Counted from the stretch's first letter, positions 1 through 9,684 are shown. The stretch is DNA of 40,741 bases from an endosymbiont of Lamellibrachia barhami (GCF_011947365.2 NZ_JAAVSH020000001.1:3056455-3097195); one strand, 5' to 3'. The notes: generated by a model from the sequence alone, not told the origin. Numbers and translations are program-made.

Positions 1-74
1 TTGATACTTCGTTCGGTGCATTATTGCTCTATTACGTCGCATTAAAGCAAAATAATATTATAGAACAGACGTAT

Positions 75-688
75 ATGGTTAAGAGCGCCCCACTAAGGTC
101 GCTACCCAGACTCCTGCTTATCATCCTGCTGGGATTAAGCATGGCTGGCGGCATTACTATCATTACCAGCCATGAAGCCGCTGCGGATAGCTATAAAAAA
201 CCAAATCCACCGCCTAAAAAGAGCAACAAGGCCAAAAGCACCACCACTAAAGCCAAGGGCGTTAGCAGTTCCTCGAAGAAGGCATATTCAAAAACACCAG
301 CAAGAAACTATAAGGAAAAATCTCAAGTTTCATCTCTTAACCAATCCTACAAAAAATTTAAAAACTACCCCTTTCCAGTAAGCAAGTTTAATCTCGCCGC
401 CAAGAGCAAATGGTCCACCCAAAGTTCATCAAAGGTTAATCATGAACTTACCAAAGAAGGCACCCCAACGATGCAAAATTTACCTTAACATTCGAAAATA
501 TTATTGCCTACGATAGCATGGGACATAAGATATGGAGTGTAACCGAGTCTAGCATGACACCAGATCCCTTTAATGGATTACGATACGATAGCAAGCTAGA
601 GAGCCCAATTGCTTTAACATGGAATGCCAAGAGATATAGAATTAATATGAACAACGGAGAATTATCAACCATTGACACAGGATATTAA
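75..688 (+). pseudogene. Secreted basic, Ser/Lys-rich protein gene, frameshifted
   Basis: I do not recognise the family. The frame opening at 24 or 75 encodes a signal-peptide-like start (MVKSAPL, then a hydrophobic stretch) and a Lys/Ser/Thr-rich linker, and stops at 488. The other frame carries on without a break from about 446 to a stop at 686-688 and reads like real protein (FENIIAYDSMGHKIWSV and onwards). One extra C in the run at 463-466 would join the two parts as EGTPNDAKFTL, so a single-base loss, or a sequencing error, explains the break. The start at 75 is chosen because it begins the signal-peptide-like segment; no clear Shine-Dalgarno is visible. The region is AT-richer than the genes downstream. 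Confidence 0.5.
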
Positions 689-763
689 ATTATTAAATAA
701 AACTTTTGATGACAGGCACAATTTGAAAAATCGATAACTGTCACCCCAAGTTCAGGTCTAACT

Positions 764-896
764 AGTGTCCATCTGGAAACCCACATCTAACCACAAAGGA
801 CACGAAGAGCACGAAGGTAAAAGATTGATTAACCATCAATTTTCTTCGTGTTCTTCGTGCGCTTCGCGGTGAAAACAGTGTTTCCGGATGGGCACT
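764..896. repeat. MITE-like inverted-repeat element, copy 1
   Basis: A 133-bp element has 17-bp near-perfect terminal inverted repeats: agtgtccatctggaaac at 764-780 and its complement at 880-896, with 15 of 17 matching. Inside lie a second pair of inverted arms rich in CACGAAG / CTTCGTG and no coding capacity. A longer relative with the same ends lies at 25643-25912. The rest of the 689-1070 gap shows nothing else I can support. Confidence 0.7.
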
Positions 897-1070
897 AACT
901 AAAGAAACTGTAATAATTCCGTGTAACTAACTTTTATTTGTCCTCCTGCTGACCAGCTTGCCGATTTTTATTTTACTCTAGCATATTGTAAAACTGGATT
1001 AGGCGTCCTAAATCGATTTTAATATACTGGTAACAAATCTAAAGCGAAGCAGCAAGCTTGCTAAAGCACG

Positions 1071-1424
1071 CTAGGTTATCTGTCCTGCCTTAAAGAGAGG
1101 CTGGTAGATACCGATGCCTATCAGTGCTACCCAAAAAGCAAACACTGACAACGACAAAATGGCCGCCCAGACCCCACCGTGCGTCCATTTTGATGGGCTA
1201 TTGCTACCAGTAACCCAAAATAGGGGTGCCAAGAATGTCAAAAACGCCGTTGTCCATTGGTACTTCTCGCACGCAATCTTTGAGGAGTACGGCAATTTCG
1301 CACCAAAGTCCACATAGAGTTGCTGAATAGATTCGGCGTACGTTATTCCAGCAGCCAGGACACCCACAACCGGTACGACTATCACAACCACACCCACCCA
1401 ACGCAGGATTGTGTTTTTAGTCAT
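1071..1424 (-). CDS. Small three-helix membrane protein, unknown
   Basis: This 117-residue protein is not one I recognise. Hydrophobic segments at about residues 7-29, 57-74 and 85-108 predict three membrane helices. A polar loop between the first two contains a Cys in KIACEKYQW. The ATG at 1424 is preceded by AAGG about 12 bases upstream. It lies downstream of the chemoreceptor gene on the same strand, but about 200 bp of G/C-homopolymer-rich DNA with a hairpin separates them, so co-transcription is doubtful. The hydrophobic pattern and codon use favour a real gene over the overlapping plus-strand frames. Confidence 0.55.
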   Translation of the reverse strand: MTKNTILRWVGVVVIVVPVVGVLAAGITYAESIQQLYVDFGAKLPYSSKIACEKYQWTTAFLTFLAPLFWVTGSNSPSKWTHGGVWAAILSLSVFAFWVALIGIGIYQPLFKAGQIT

Positions 1425-1466
1425 CTGTCTGAAACCTTCATGCGTTTTAACTTGACAGTTACCGTC

Positions 1467-1508
1467 GGCAGGGGAAGGGGGCGAAGTCGGTCAGAGCACT
1501 CCCCTGCC
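1467..1508. terminator. GC hairpin downstream of the chemoreceptor gene
   Basis: GGCAGGGGA at 1467-1475 pairs perfectly with TCCCCTGCC at 1500-1508 across a 24-base loop. It lies about 120 bp past the chemoreceptor stop and ahead of the small membrane-protein gene. No clean U-tract follows on the minus strand, so its role as a terminator is uncertain. Confidence 0.3.
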
Positions 1509-1630
1509 CCCCCTCCTATGCTCTTCTATCCCCCCCCACTCTAACCTTTCACTGTTAGAGGGAGGGAACTATCGTGCTTCCGGACATTCATTAGGGTAGA
1601 CGGGAGGGGGGATCGGGAAACAGGTCGGTC

Positions 1631-3883
1631 CTACACCTCAAACCGTGCAACCATGCCATTCACCTCTGCCGTCTTATCCGACATGGATGCGGAGGCGGCT
1701 GATGTCTGCTCGGCCAGGGCTGCATTCTGTTGGGTCATCTCATCCATCGACGTTACGGCTCTGTTGACTTGGTCGATGCCGGCGGATTGCTGTGAGCTGG
1801 CAGCGGCAATCTCGGCGATGATATCGCTGACCTTTTTCACTGCGTCGACGATCTCTTCAAGTGTGCTACCGGATTTATCCACCAGCTCTGCGCCCAATTG
1901 AACTTTTTCACCGGAATCCTTGATCAACTCTTTGATCTCTTTGGCAGCAGTGGCGCTGCGCCCTGCCAGGTTTCTGACCTCTGTGGCGACCACGGCAAAA
2001 CCTCTACCCTGTTCGCCGGCACGTGCCGCTTCGACAGAGGCATTCAGTGCCAGGAGGTTGGTCTGAAAGGCAATCTCGTCGATGACACCGATGATCTCGG
2101 CGATCTTGGTGCTTGAGGTATTGATGGCATCCATCGCCTGCACGACCTGGCCGACCACTGCGCCACCTTCTTCAGCTTTGTTGCGGGCGTTTGCAGCAAG
2201 CTGATTGGCCTGCTGGGCATTGTCGGCATTGTTACGTACGGTGCTGGTCAGCTCCTCCATTGAGGAGGCGGTCTCTTCAAGGCTGGAGGCCTGTTGTTCG
2301 GTGCGGGCGCTGAGGCTGTTGTTGCCGGCAGAGATCTCGTCAGCGGTGGTGCGCATCTCATCCATCGACTCCCGCAGCTCACCAAGGGTGCCTCTCAGGT
2401 TGTCGAGGGTGCTATTGACGTTGCCTTTCATGACTTCAAAGGAGCCGTGATATTGTCCTTTTACGGGGCGGGTCAGGTTGCCTTGGGCCATCATGGACAT
2501 GACCTCTGACAGATCCTGAAAGATCAGTTCGACCTGTTCAATGAGGGAGTTGATACCTCCCCCCAGTTCTTTGAAAAAGCCTTGTTTGTTGTGGGTTTCG
2601 ATGCGGCGTGAAAGGTCCCCTTCACGGGCCGCGGCTACGATTGATTCGACTTCAGCCTCGACAGCAACTTCAGCGGTTCGTTCTGTCCACTCCACAGCGG
2701 TACCCAACCGTTCCCCCTGTGGGTTGATGACCGGGTTGGCGACGGTGCGCATGGTCCTGCCGCCAATCATGAACTCCGATTCATAAGGCTTTTCGAGGTT
2801 CTCAAGCAGACTGGCCTGATGATCAGCATGGCTGTGCAATGTGTCGATGCTGCTGCCCAACAGTTGGTCGGACTGAAAATCCGGCAGCTCCTTGCGGAAG
2901 TCGGCTTCGGCTTCGCTGAAGAGTTTGTCAGCGGCAAAATTCAGATAGATGATGTTACGTTCATTGTCGGCCATCATGACGCTGCTTGATACATTGTCCA
3001 GCGCCATGCGGATACGGGATGCCTCATCGGCACGTTGCTGGGTCTCATCGATATTTCGTTTGAGGTTTTTGATCATCACCTTCATGGAACGGCCCAACTG
3101 ACCGATCTCATCCTTGCTTGTGATATCGACTGTCTGGTTGAGGTCACCACTAGCGATGCCTTTGGCGATCTCATTGGCACGATTCAATGGTTGAGTGATG
3201 GCGCGGGTGAGTAGCACGGCTCCCAGCAGAGAGATGATCGCAGTGATGAGTAGAACACCCGCGATGGCATTGCGTGAAACACTGATCTCACCACTGAATG
3301 CTTCGGAGAGATTACGGATATCCTGGTTGGCTGAAACCACGCCGCTGCTCAGCGCTTTGACCTTTTTCAGCTCGCTGGCCAAGGCCTTGATGCTGGCAAC
3401 CTGGGCGTCGATGTTTTGCGCAAACTCGGCCATCTTGCCGACCGTGCGTGAGACGCTGATCAGGGCCTCACGGCGCATGGTCTCCTCGATATCGCCGACT
3501 GCATCAGTGACGTCCTCCAAGGCATAACGGGCATCACCTTCAGGTAGTTCCTCCGCTGTTTCGCTTACCTCTTCTACCAGTTCTTTCATGGTAGACGAGA
3601 TGCCTTTGAGTTTGCGCTCAAGCACTTTGACATGCATGTTGGTGCGGCTGATATCGTCGACGACCGCGAGCATACCCGCTGATATCTGGGCGAGGTTGTT
3701 ATCTGCCAAGGTGATGTTCTCTTCAGCGGTACGTGAATTATCAACACCGGTGGCTGATTTCGTCACCACGTCGCTAAAGCCGCCACTCAGGCTGCCAAAA
3801 GAGAAGAATGTCAGTATCAGTACCGCAAGGAGCAGAAGGCTGACCGTAATGCCTCCTCCCAGCAATTTTAATTTAATGGTCAC
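1631..3883 (-). CDS. Methyl-accepting chemotaxis protein
   Basis: A 750-residue transmembrane chemoreceptor that would signal to CheA/CheW from the inner membrane. TM1 lies at about residues 8-29 and TM2 at about 206-226. They enclose a roughly 175-residue helical periplasmic sensor domain. HAMP follows (about 227-280), then a PAS-like region (about 290-400), a second HAMP-like stretch, and a long coiled-coil signalling domain. Its conserved hairpin tip ([20 protein letters not shown]) is present. The start is GTG at 3883 with GAGG six bases upstream. The next gene upstream on the same strand encodes a free-standing tandem PilJ-N protein, which suggests a shared sensory role. The periplasmic ligand cannot be told from sequence. 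Confidence 0.95.
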   Translation of the reverse strand: MTIKLKLLGGGITVSLLLLAVLILTFFSFGSLSGGFSDVVTKSATGVDNSRTAEENITLADNNLAQISAGMLAVVDDISRTNMHVKVLERKLKGISSTMKELVEEVSETAEELPEGDARYALEDVTDAVGDIEETMRREALISVSRTVGKMAEFAQNIDAQVASIKALASELKKVKALSSGVVSANQDIRNLSEAFSGEISVSRNAIAGVLLITAIISLLGAVLLTRAITQPLNRANEIAKGIASGDLNQTVDITSKDEIGQLGRSMKVMIKNLKRNIDETQQRADEASRIRMALDNVSSSVMMADNERNIIYLNFAADKLFSEAEADFRKELPDFQSDQLLGSSIDTLHSHADHQASLLENLEKPYESEFMIGGRTMRTVANPVINPQGERLGTAVEWTERTAEVAVEAEVESIVAAAREGDLSRRIETHNKQGFFKELGGGINSLIEQVELIFQDLSEVMSMMAQGNLTRPVKGQYHGSFEVMKGNVNSTLDNLRGTLGELRESMDEMRTTADEISAGNNSLSARTEQQASSLEETASSMEELTSTVRNNADNAQQANQLAANARNKAEEGGAVVGQVVQAMDAINTSSTKIAEIIGVIDEIAFQTNLLALNASVEAARAGEQGRGFAVVATEVRNLAGRSATAAKEIKELIKDSGEKVQLGAELVDKSGSTLEEIVDAVKKVSDIIAEIAAASSQQSAGIDQVNRAVTSMDEMTQQNAALAEQTSAASASMSDKTAEVNGMVARFEV

Positions 3884-3965
3884 CTTTTACCTCGTCCAGA
3901 ATGATTGAAGATGATGAAACAAGCAGGCAATGGAGCCGCATCTGCTCCATCGCCTGGCGCCCATG

Positions 3966-4883
3966 TCACTTCGCGGCTTCTTTCTCGTACATGCCGACAG
4001 CCTTGTTCATCTGCTTGAGCAATGGCAGGTTGGTTGCGGCCAATACTTTGATTTTGTCTTCAGGGATTTGGGTGGTTTTGTGGTCAGCACCATAATCGAT
4101 GATGGGTTTGAACTTGGCCCACAAGCCGCTCACCACCCCCAGTTGATCGCGAATATGCTGTGGCTTGGTGCCGGGCAGACCCAGGGTCTCATCGCCATCG
4201 AGCAAGCCCTTGAGGGTACGCTCGAACAGTGTACTGGTCTCAAGCAGAGCCAGCTTGCTGTCATCCTGTTGATAACCATAGGCAACAAAAAGAAATTCCT
4301 TGCTCATCTTCTGGGTCAGCATACGCTGCTTGCCCGACAAGTTGAGGGTGGCAGCCAGGCCGGGGGCGCTTTTCAGACCGCCTTTTTTTGCATCCTTTTC
4401 ATAGAGTCCTACCGCTTTATTCATCTGTTTGAGCAGGGGTATGTTTTTAGTCGCAACGAAATCAACCTGCGCCTTGGTGACCGCTTTACTGGCGATGATC
4501 TCCTTGACTGTCGGGTAGAACTCAGCCCAGATGGCATCGATTTTATCGAGCTGGCGCAGGATGCGACCGCTGTTGGTTGGTGGCAGGCGTAATTCGTCAC
4601 TGCCATTGCGCAGTCCCTTAAGGGTTTTATCGAAGAGTACCGAGGTTTTTTTCAGGTTGGTGATGTTTTGTTCTTTTGCCTCATTGAGGGCCACGAGCAT
4701 GATCTCCTTGCTCATTTTCTGGGTCAGCATGCGCTGTTTGCCTGACAGGTTGAGCACCACGCCATACTCGGCAGAGGTTGGGCCTGCCGCCTGCAGGTTG
4801 AGGGGAAAACTGGTGATAGTGGTGAGTAGAATCAAAAGAAAACCGATTCGGTTTGATCGTGTGAGGCGCTTGAGAGCTAACAT
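3966..4883 (-). CDS. Secreted protein with two tandem PilJ-N (type IV pilus MCP N-terminal) domains
   Basis: After a signal peptide (about residues 1-32 from the ATG at 4883), the protein has two homologous all-helical halves. Each opens with the same motif, NLSGKQRMLTQKMSKE, and closes with LPLLKQMNKAVG.YEK. This motif is the hallmark of the PilJ-N / NarX-like sensor fold, normally the periplasmic part of a chemoreceptor or histidine kinase. Here no transmembrane or signalling domain follows, so it is a stand-alone periplasmic double sensor. The ATG at 4883 is preferred over an upstream ATG at 4937 because GGAG sits eight bases before it and the signal peptide begins there. It lies 82 bp upstream of the chemoreceptor gene, same strand, and may be its binding-protein partner. 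Confidence 0.85.
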   Translation of the reverse strand: MLALKRLTRSNRIGFLLILLTTITSFPLNLQAAGPTSAEYGVVLNLSGKQRMLTQKMSKEIMLVALNEAKEQNITNLKKTSVLFDKTLKGLRNGSDELRLPPTNSGRILRQLDKIDAIWAEFYPTVKEIIASKAVTKAQVDFVATKNIPLLKQMNKAVGLYEKDAKKGGLKSAPGLAATLNLSGKQRMLTQKMSKEFLFVAYGYQQDDSKLALLETSTLFERTLKGLLDGDETLGLPGTKPQHIRDQLGVVSGLWAKFKPIIDYGADHKTTQIPEDKIKVLAATNLPLLKQMNKAVGMYEKEAAK

Positions 4884-5116
4884 TTGCAAATTCTCCAGAG
4901 TGGTGGATCGCAGAGGACGTAGCTCACTGTTGATCACGCCCCTGCGGCAATCAGGTCTAACAGAACTGCTATCGGCTTATTTCCCCGGGACTTTAGGTGA
5001 TTTGCGTAGAAACTTCCTGTCCGCATCTGTCAGTAGAATATTGCCTGGCGGGAAGATGGCTTTCATCACCTCAGACAACGAATACTGATCGGAAACAAGG
5101 GGTAGGGTGGAGCGAA

Positions 5117-5692
5117 TCAAGACGCTTTGCTCTGTAGGATAGAGCGAACAGTCTCTGGTGCATTTTCCAATTGTCGAACGCGTTTCCACAACCTGTTGGG
5201 GGCATTTTCATAAATAGTGAGTAACTTGCCCGCAGCCATCCAAACCAACTCACGCCGTTTCTTAAATCGGCCTACCGTATCGGTCTCCCATTCCCGGTTC
5301 AGCACTTCGATATCCCGGTACGGAAATTCGATAAAGAACGTTTTCCACCGTTTGGGGGTGAGAGGATTTCCAGGTGCCCGCCTACACCACCAGTCTGGAT
5401 GAACCGAAAGTGTCTCATCAAACAGAGCCTCAACTATTGGAGTCTGATTCATTACCCTTTCAGCAGTGCGACTTGCCTGCTGCAGGTCATCGGAGAAATA
5501 CATTGTTTCGGTTTCTTCGATAAACTCCCGTATAGCGGTCTCCCGACAGTCTTCACCCACTCCCAGACCGCCCCCGAAATCAATAAGATAGCCTGTCTTT
5601 CTGCCGGTAAAGGTGGTTTGGAACAAAAAGTAGACTTTGCAGTCGCTTACCGCAAAGGGGATTACGCCAGCACCCATCTCTTGTTCCCCCAC
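5117..5692 (-). CDS. Nudix hydrolase
   Basis: A 191-residue Nudix-family pyrophosphohydrolase. The Nudix box is almost complete: G41-x5-E47-x7-R55-E56-F57-I58-E59-E60. The Gly expected at position 62 is Glu. The family cleaves nucleoside-diphosphate-X compounds using Mg2+ bound by the box glutamates. The substrate here cannot be assigned. The listed start is GTG at 5692; an ATG five codons on (5677) with GGGGGAA upstream is equally good. The gene stands alone, with no same-strand neighbour closer than 230 bp downstream. Confidence 0.85.
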   Translation of the reverse strand: MGEQEMGAGVIPFAVSDCKVYFLFQTTFTGRKTGYLIDFGGGLGVGEDCRETAIREFIEETETMYFSDDLQQASRTAERVMNQTPIVEALFDETLSVHPDWWCRRAPGNPLTPKRWKTFFIEFPYRDIEVLNREWETDTVGRFKKRRELVWMAAGKLLTIYENAPNRLWKRVRQLENAPETVRSILQSKAS

Positions 5693-5785
5693 GCTATTCC
5701 CAATGCTGAGTTTTTTATTCTAGGTTAATCTTCGTCATATGGAAGGAGATACGAGATCAGGGTTGCGCAAGGAGAAGAAAAGGAA

Positions 5786-6541
5786 GTGGTAGGGCGAATA
5801 TCATTCGCAAACGAACAGACATCAAGAGATGGATCCCGCAGATTTCTCTATACTCGGGGTAGATCTTCTCCGAACCCCATTTTCGCCATGATCGAACCAA
5901 CGGCCGCCGCCACTTCTTTGAACCCTATGTTGACCCCGCAGATTCAGCGCCAACAGGCGGAAAGTGAAACGTCTGCCGAAGGGACACAACAGGTTTCGGA
6001 CTCCCCCCACCAATCCTCCCGGAGTGACGAAAAAACCGTTTCCACCAATGAGCCAAAACCGACACAGACCACCGATGAGTTAGGCACAGCTGAACTACGG
6101 TTGATACAGGAGTTGAAAAGCCGGGATCAGGCCGTCAGAGCCCATGAACTTGCGCACCTCGCTGCGGCGGGACAATTCGCCCGTGGTGGCGCCCAGTTCG
6201 AATACAGGGTCGGCCCGGACGGCAAGCGCTATGCCGTCGGCGGCGAGGTGAGTATCGATTCCTCCAGGGAAAGCGACCCGCAACAGACACTGGAGAAAGC
6301 GGAGACTATACGCCAGGCGGCGCTGGCCCCCGCCGATCCCTCCAGCCAGGACCGCCGCGTGGCCATGCAGGCAACCGCAATGGCGGCCCAGGCACGGGGG
6401 GAGATTGCCAGGGAGCAGTCACAGGGAGAGACAGAAGCAGGCAATCAACAGTCGTCTTCAACGGCCAGAGGCATCGGCCGGTTGTTAACGGTACAGTCCG
6501 CCGACCAACCAGACCCTGTGTTGATCGACATGAGTGCCTGA
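5786..6541 (+). CDS. SprA-related putative metalloprotease (CJM1_0395-like)
   Basis: A 251-residue protein. The N-terminal half is low-complexity, rich in Gln, Ser, Thr and Pro, and probably disordered. The C-terminal half has the signature of the SprA-related / CJM1_0395 family: AVRAHELAHLAAAGQ, with an HExxH-type zinc motif (HELAH), followed by YRVGPDGKRYAVGGEV. No signal peptide is evident. The start is unsure: GTG at 5786 has AAGGA close by, and ATG at 5888 lies nearer the region where the homology begins. The gene converges with rimI; a REP-like hairpin lies between their ends. Catalytic activity is inferred only from the motif. Confidence 0.75.
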   Translation: MVGRISFANEQTSRDGSRRFLYTRGRSSPNPIFAMIEPTAAATSLNPMLTPQIQRQQAESETSAEGTQQVSDSPHQSSRSDEKTVSTNEPKPTQTTDELGTAELRLIQELKSRDQAVRAHELAHLAAAGQFARGGAQFEYRVGPDGKRYAVGGEVSIDSSRESDPQQTLEKAETIRQAALAPADPSSQDRRVAMQATAMAAQARGEIAREQSQGETEAGNQQSSSTARGIGRLLTVQSADQPDPVLIDMSA

Positions 6542-6558
6542 GATTCATAAAGTGTCAT

Positions 6559-6575
6559 GGTGCGCACAGCGCACC
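6559..6575. repeat. REP-like palindrome between convergent genes
   Basis: GGTGCGC-ACA-GCGCACC forms a perfect seven-base stem with a three-base loop, followed by CTACG. It lies between the convergent stops of the SprA-like gene and rimI. It resembles the dispersed extragenic palindromes of gammaproteobacteria and may stabilise both 3' ends. Confidence 0.6.
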
Positions 6576-6595
6576 CTACGATCGAGTAGCCCACC

Positions 6596-7060
6596 TCAAA
6601 GCGGCAACGCCATCACCATCGCATCTTCCCGCCCCTTTGCGGCAGGATAGTAGCCGCGGCGCAAACCCACCTCGCAGAAACCGATACGTTCATAGAGTTT
6701 CAGTGCGCTTCGATTACTGATTCGCACTTCGAGAAAGGCAGTGTCGGCCCCACGCTGCCTAGCCAGTTTCAACAGCCTGTCGGCAATCTTTCGTCCAAGC
6801 CCCAATCCTTGATATTCAGGATGGACACAGATATTGAGCAGATGACACTCATCCAGTACAACCGACATGACACCGTAGCCGATAATCCTCTCATTGAGAC
6901 TGAGCGCCCAACAAGAGTAACCTGACCTCAGGCAGTCCCTGAAGATACCCATGCTCCAGGGATGCTCGTAGACCAGCTCCTCGAGTGCCAATACCTCATC
7001 GAGATCCGACTGGGCCATGAGCCGGAGGTTGAGCAACGGTTCATCAAGTTGCGCGCTCAC
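6596..7060 (-). CDS. rimI: Ribosomal protein S18 alanine N-acetyltransferase
   Basis: A 154-residue GNAT acetyltransferase. It transfers acetyl from acetyl-CoA to the N-terminal alanine of ribosomal protein S18. The acetyl-CoA-binding loop (VHPEYQGLGLGRKIADRLL) and the following EVRISNRSALKLYERIGF match RimI closely, and length is normal. The start is GTG at 7060, overlapping the stop of the UDG gene by four bases (GTGA), so the two are translationally coupled. The pairing of a UDG-like gene with rimI is common in gammaproteobacteria. Confidence 0.93.
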   Translation of the reverse strand: MSAQLDEPLLNLRLMAQSDLDEVLALEELVYEHPWSMGIFRDCLRSGYSCWALSLNERIIGYGVMSVVLDECHLLNICVHPEYQGLGLGRKIADRLLKLARQRGADTAFLEVRISNRSALKLYERIGFCEVGLRRGYYPAAKGREDAMVMALPL

Positions 7061-7806
7061 TGTTCGCGCAGCAAGGATAGCGCCAACTGCAGATCCTGCC
7101 AGGATTTTGCCTTCTGCTCCGGCGAACGCAGCAGATAGGCTGGATGATAGGTCACGACCAGCGGAATGGCAGACTCACCAAAATTGTGGATCCGGCCCCG
7201 TAAACGACCGACAGGAATATCGGTCTTCAGCAAATTATGGGCGGATACTGCGCCCAGGGAGAGTATGATCTTGGGTTGGATGAGCGCAATCTGCTGCAAC
7301 AAAAAAGGCTCGCACTGCAGCGCCTCCTCCTGTTTGGGATTTCGATTACTGGGCGGCCTGCACTTGACGATGTTGGCGATGAACACCGCTTCCCGCTGAA
7401 ACCCCATCGCCAGCAGCATCGCATTCAACAACTGCCCGGCCGGGCCGACGAAGGGTTCACCCTGCCGATCCTCATCCTCGCCGGGAGCCTCCCCGATGAT
7501 CAGCAGGTCAGCCTGGGTATTGCCGACACCAAATACGGTCTGGGTGCACCCGGCCCGCAGGCTACAGACGGAGCAGGCGCTTACACGCGCCCGTAGATCG
7601 CTCCACTGATCCGCTGCGGACTCAGCCGCCGGCGCTGTTGCGACTGTTTCCACCGCGGCACTCTCACCGGCAGTCCGTTCAGGAGCCGGCAGAGACTCTG
7701 TCTCAGATACAATCACTTCCGGGACAGCCGCAGCCGGAGGATCACGGCGCTGCCACACCGTGACCCCCATCGCTGTCAGATAGGCTTTGCGCCGGGCCTC
7801 TTCCAT
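7057..7806 (-). CDS. Family 4-type uracil-DNA glycosylase
   Basis: A 249-residue Fe-S uracil-DNA glycosylase that removes uracil from DNA. Motif 1, [20 protein letters not shown], is at residues 105-124. The four expected 4Fe-4S cysteines are C78, C81, C149 (KCRPP) and C165 (CEPFL). The C-terminal HPAYLLRSP motif is also present. Residues 1-70 form a variable, Ala/Glu-rich extension starting [15 protein letters not shown], as is usual for the gammaproteobacterial form. The gene lies 12 bp after leuA and overlaps rimI, so a leuA-UDG-rimI transcript is likely. Confidence 0.93.
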   Translation of the reverse strand: MEEARRKAYLTAMGVTVWQRRDPPAAAVPEVIVSETESLPAPERTAGESAAVETVATAPAAESAADQWSDLRARVSACSVCSLRAGCTQTVFGVGNTQADLLIIGEAPGEDEDRQGEPFVGPAGQLLNAMLLAMGFQREAVFIANIVKCRPPSNRNPKQEEALQCEPFLLQQIALIQPKIILSLGAVSAHNLLKTDIPVGRLRGRIHNFGESAIPLVVTYHPAYLLRSPEQKAKSWQDLQLALSLLREQ

Positions 7807-7818
7807 GGATTCCGGCTG

Positions 7819-9369
7819 TTACACATCCCCGGACTGGGGATGCGCCTTCTCCATGGGTTCCAGGATCTTGTTGACCGCATTGATATAGGCCTTGGCGGAG
7901 GCGATGACGATATCGGTATCCGCCCCCTGACCATTGACGATATGACCATCCTTTTCCAGTCGCACGGTCACTTCACCCTGGGCGTCTGTACCGCTGGTGA
8001 TATTGTTGACCGAATAGAGCTGCAGTTCGGTGCCACTCTCCACCAGGGCCTCGATCGCCTTGAATGCCGCATCGACGGGTCCCCCTCCGGCAGCACTGTC
8101 GGTCATCTCTTCGCCATCGATACAGATCACTATGGTGGCGTGCGGAATCTCACCGGTTTCCGAGCAGACCTTGAGGGATACCAGCTTCACCCACTCGTTC
8201 TCCGCCTTGGATCTTGCATCTGTCACCAGCGCCTGCAGGTCTTCATCGAAGATCTCATGCTTTTTATCGGCAATATCCTTGAAACGGGTGAAGGCCGAGT
8301 TAAGGTCCTCCTCCGCCTCGAAGCTGATGCCGAGCTCTTCCAGACGGACACGGAACGCATTGCGGCCGGAGTGCTTGCCGAGGACCATGCGGTTATGGCT
8401 CCAGCCTACATCTTCAGCGCGCATGATTTCGTAAGTCTCGCGTGATTTGAGCACACCGTCCTGATGGATGCCCGCCTCATGGGCGAAGGCGTTGGCGCCG
8501 ACGATCGCCTTGTTGGGCTGCACCGGAAAGCCGGTGATATTGGAGACCAGCTTGGAGCTGCTGACGATCTGGGTGGCATCGATATTGGTGCTGCAGGGAA
8601 AGACGTCGGCGCGGGTACGCACCGCCATCACAATCTCTTCCAGCGAGGCATTGCCTGCCCTTTCACCAAGGCCGTTGATGGTGCACTCCACCTGCCGCGC
8701 CCCGTTGGCCACCGCCGCCAGCGAGTTGGCCACCGCAAGCCCGAGATCGTTGTGACAGTGCACGGAGAAAATCGCCCTATCGGAGTTGGGGATACGTTCA
8801 CGCAAGGTCCGGATCATTTCGCCGAACTGGTGCGGTACGGCATAACCCACGGTATCGGGCACGTTGAGGGTTGTGGCGCCGGCATCGATCACCGCTTCGA
8901 AGATACGACAGAGAAAGTCGATCTCGGAACGACCGGCATCCTCTGCGGAGAACTCCACGTCGTCGGTGTACTGACGGGCTCTCTTCACCGCGCGTATCGC
9001 CTGCTCGACCACCTGATCGGGCTGCATGCGAAGCTTCTGCTCCATATGGATCGGCGAGGTGGCGATGAAGGTGTGGATGCGCGCCGAATTGGCGGGTTTC
9101 AACGCCTCACCAACGCGGTCGATGTCCTTGTCCAGGGCGCGGGCCAGACCACAGATGGTGGAATCCTGCACCATCTCAGCCACAGCTTTTACTGCGTCAA
9201 AATCCCCGGCACTGGCGATGGGAAAGCCCGCTTCGATGACATCCACCCGCATCTTCTCCAGTGCTTTGGCGATGCGGACCTTCTCGTCCTTGGTCATCGA
9301 GGCGCCGGGACTCTGCTCACCATCACGCAGGGTGGTATCGAAAACGATCAATCTGTCTGGGTTATTCAT
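7819..9369 (-). CDS. leuA: 2-isopropylmalate synthase
   Basis: A 516-residue enzyme for the first committed step of leucine biosynthesis: acetyl-CoA plus 2-ketoisovalerate gives 2-isopropylmalate. The N-terminal TIM barrel has the DRE-TIM signature [12 protein letters not shown] at residues 11-22 and the metal-binding [16 protein letters not shown]. The linker has the [11 protein letters not shown]-type motif (here [15 protein letters not shown]). The C-terminal leucine-feedback domain is complete (ending in [18 protein letters not shown]). ATG at 9369 has GGAG nine bases upstream. A leader peptide with a Leu run lies upstream, suggesting attenuation. leuCDB are not in the window. Confidence 0.98.
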   Translation of the reverse strand: MNNPDRLIVFDTTLRDGEQSPGASMTKDEKVRIAKALEKMRVDVIEAGFPIASAGDFDAVKAVAEMVQDSTICGLARALDKDIDRVGEALKPANSARIHTFIATSPIHMEQKLRMQPDQVVEQAIRAVKRARQYTDDVEFSAEDAGRSEIDFLCRIFEAVIDAGATTLNVPDTVGYAVPHQFGEMIRTLRERIPNSDRAIFSVHCHNDLGLAVANSLAAVANGARQVECTINGLGERAGNASLEEIVMAVRTRADVFPCSTNIDATQIVSSSKLVSNITGFPVQPNKAIVGANAFAHEAGIHQDGVLKSRETYEIMRAEDVGWSHNRMVLGKHSGRNAFRVRLEELGISFEAEEDLNSAFTRFKDIADKKHEIFDEDLQALVTDARSKAENEWVKLVSLKVCSETGEIPHATIVICIDGEEMTDSAAGGGPVDAAFKAIEALVESGTELQLYSVNNITSGTDAQGEVTVRLEKDGHIVNGQGADTDIVIASAKAYINAVNKILEPMEKAHPQSGDV

Positions 9370-9460
9370 AGTTCTGCTCCAACCACGATCGCCGGAGAAA
9401 GGCTGAATCGGGATTTGAATCTAAATCTGTTTGGAATGCTCTGCTGTTGCGTGTTATTTC

Positions 9461-9477
9461 GGCCCCCGCCGGGGCGC
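9461..9477 (-). terminator. Possible attenuator hairpin upstream of leuA
   Basis: On the minus strand GCCCC-GGC-GGGGGC forms a strong GC hairpin between the leader peptide stop and the leuA start. Only an AT-rich, not U-rich, stretch follows. A nearby CAACAGCAG could instead pair with the CTG-rich leucine codons of the leader, the kind of alternative pairing used in attenuation. Function is inferred. Confidence 0.45.
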
Positions 9478-9492
9478 TCTCATGTATGCCCG

Positions 9493-9600
9493 TCAGGGCA
9501 GCAGTCGCAGCAGCAGGCTAAAAAGGAAACCAGGCAGGCACGCGTCACCCGCCCCATGAAGGGATGCGGTAATCTGCTGTTGGCGCGCGAAAGAGATCAT
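9493..9600 (-). CDS. leuA leader peptide (putative)
   Basis: This 35-codon reading frame begins MISFARQQQ and ends FSLLLRLLP just before its stop, so five of the last seven residues are Leu, all CTG. ATG at 9600 has GGAAA upstream. The Gln codons CAACAGCAG near the start are nearly complementary to the CTGCTGCTG leucine codons, and the same CAACAGCAG sequence recurs past the stop. This is the layout of an amino-acid-sensing leader: when leucyl-tRNA is scarce the ribosome stalls on the Leu codons and changes the RNA fold. It lies 123 bp before leuA on the same strand. No homology evidence could be checked. Confidence 0.6.
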   Translation of the reverse strand: MISFARQQQITASLHGAGDACLPGFLFSLLLRLLP

Positions 9601-9684
9601 CTATCAGTTTCCAATGAAGATAGATCGAATATAGCGCATGCTTTGGGGTATGCCAAGCCATGAAATTCGACCCTGCAGTTTTTT

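Noticed and set aside
3930-4592. A 220-codon plus-strand frame opposite the PilJ-N gene
   Set aside because: Complementary to a gene with clear repeated domains; no ribosome site or recognisable motif.
9480-9558. A Cys-rich frame (ACCCDCCPD) in the leuA upstream region
   Set aside because: It is an alternative frame of the CTG repeat; the Leu-rich frame has the better ribosome site and position and the right amino acid.
8464-9663. A 399-codon plus-strand open frame opposite leuA
   Set aside because: It is antisense to a fully conserved leuA and reads as His/Gly/Arg-rich low-complexity shadow sequence.
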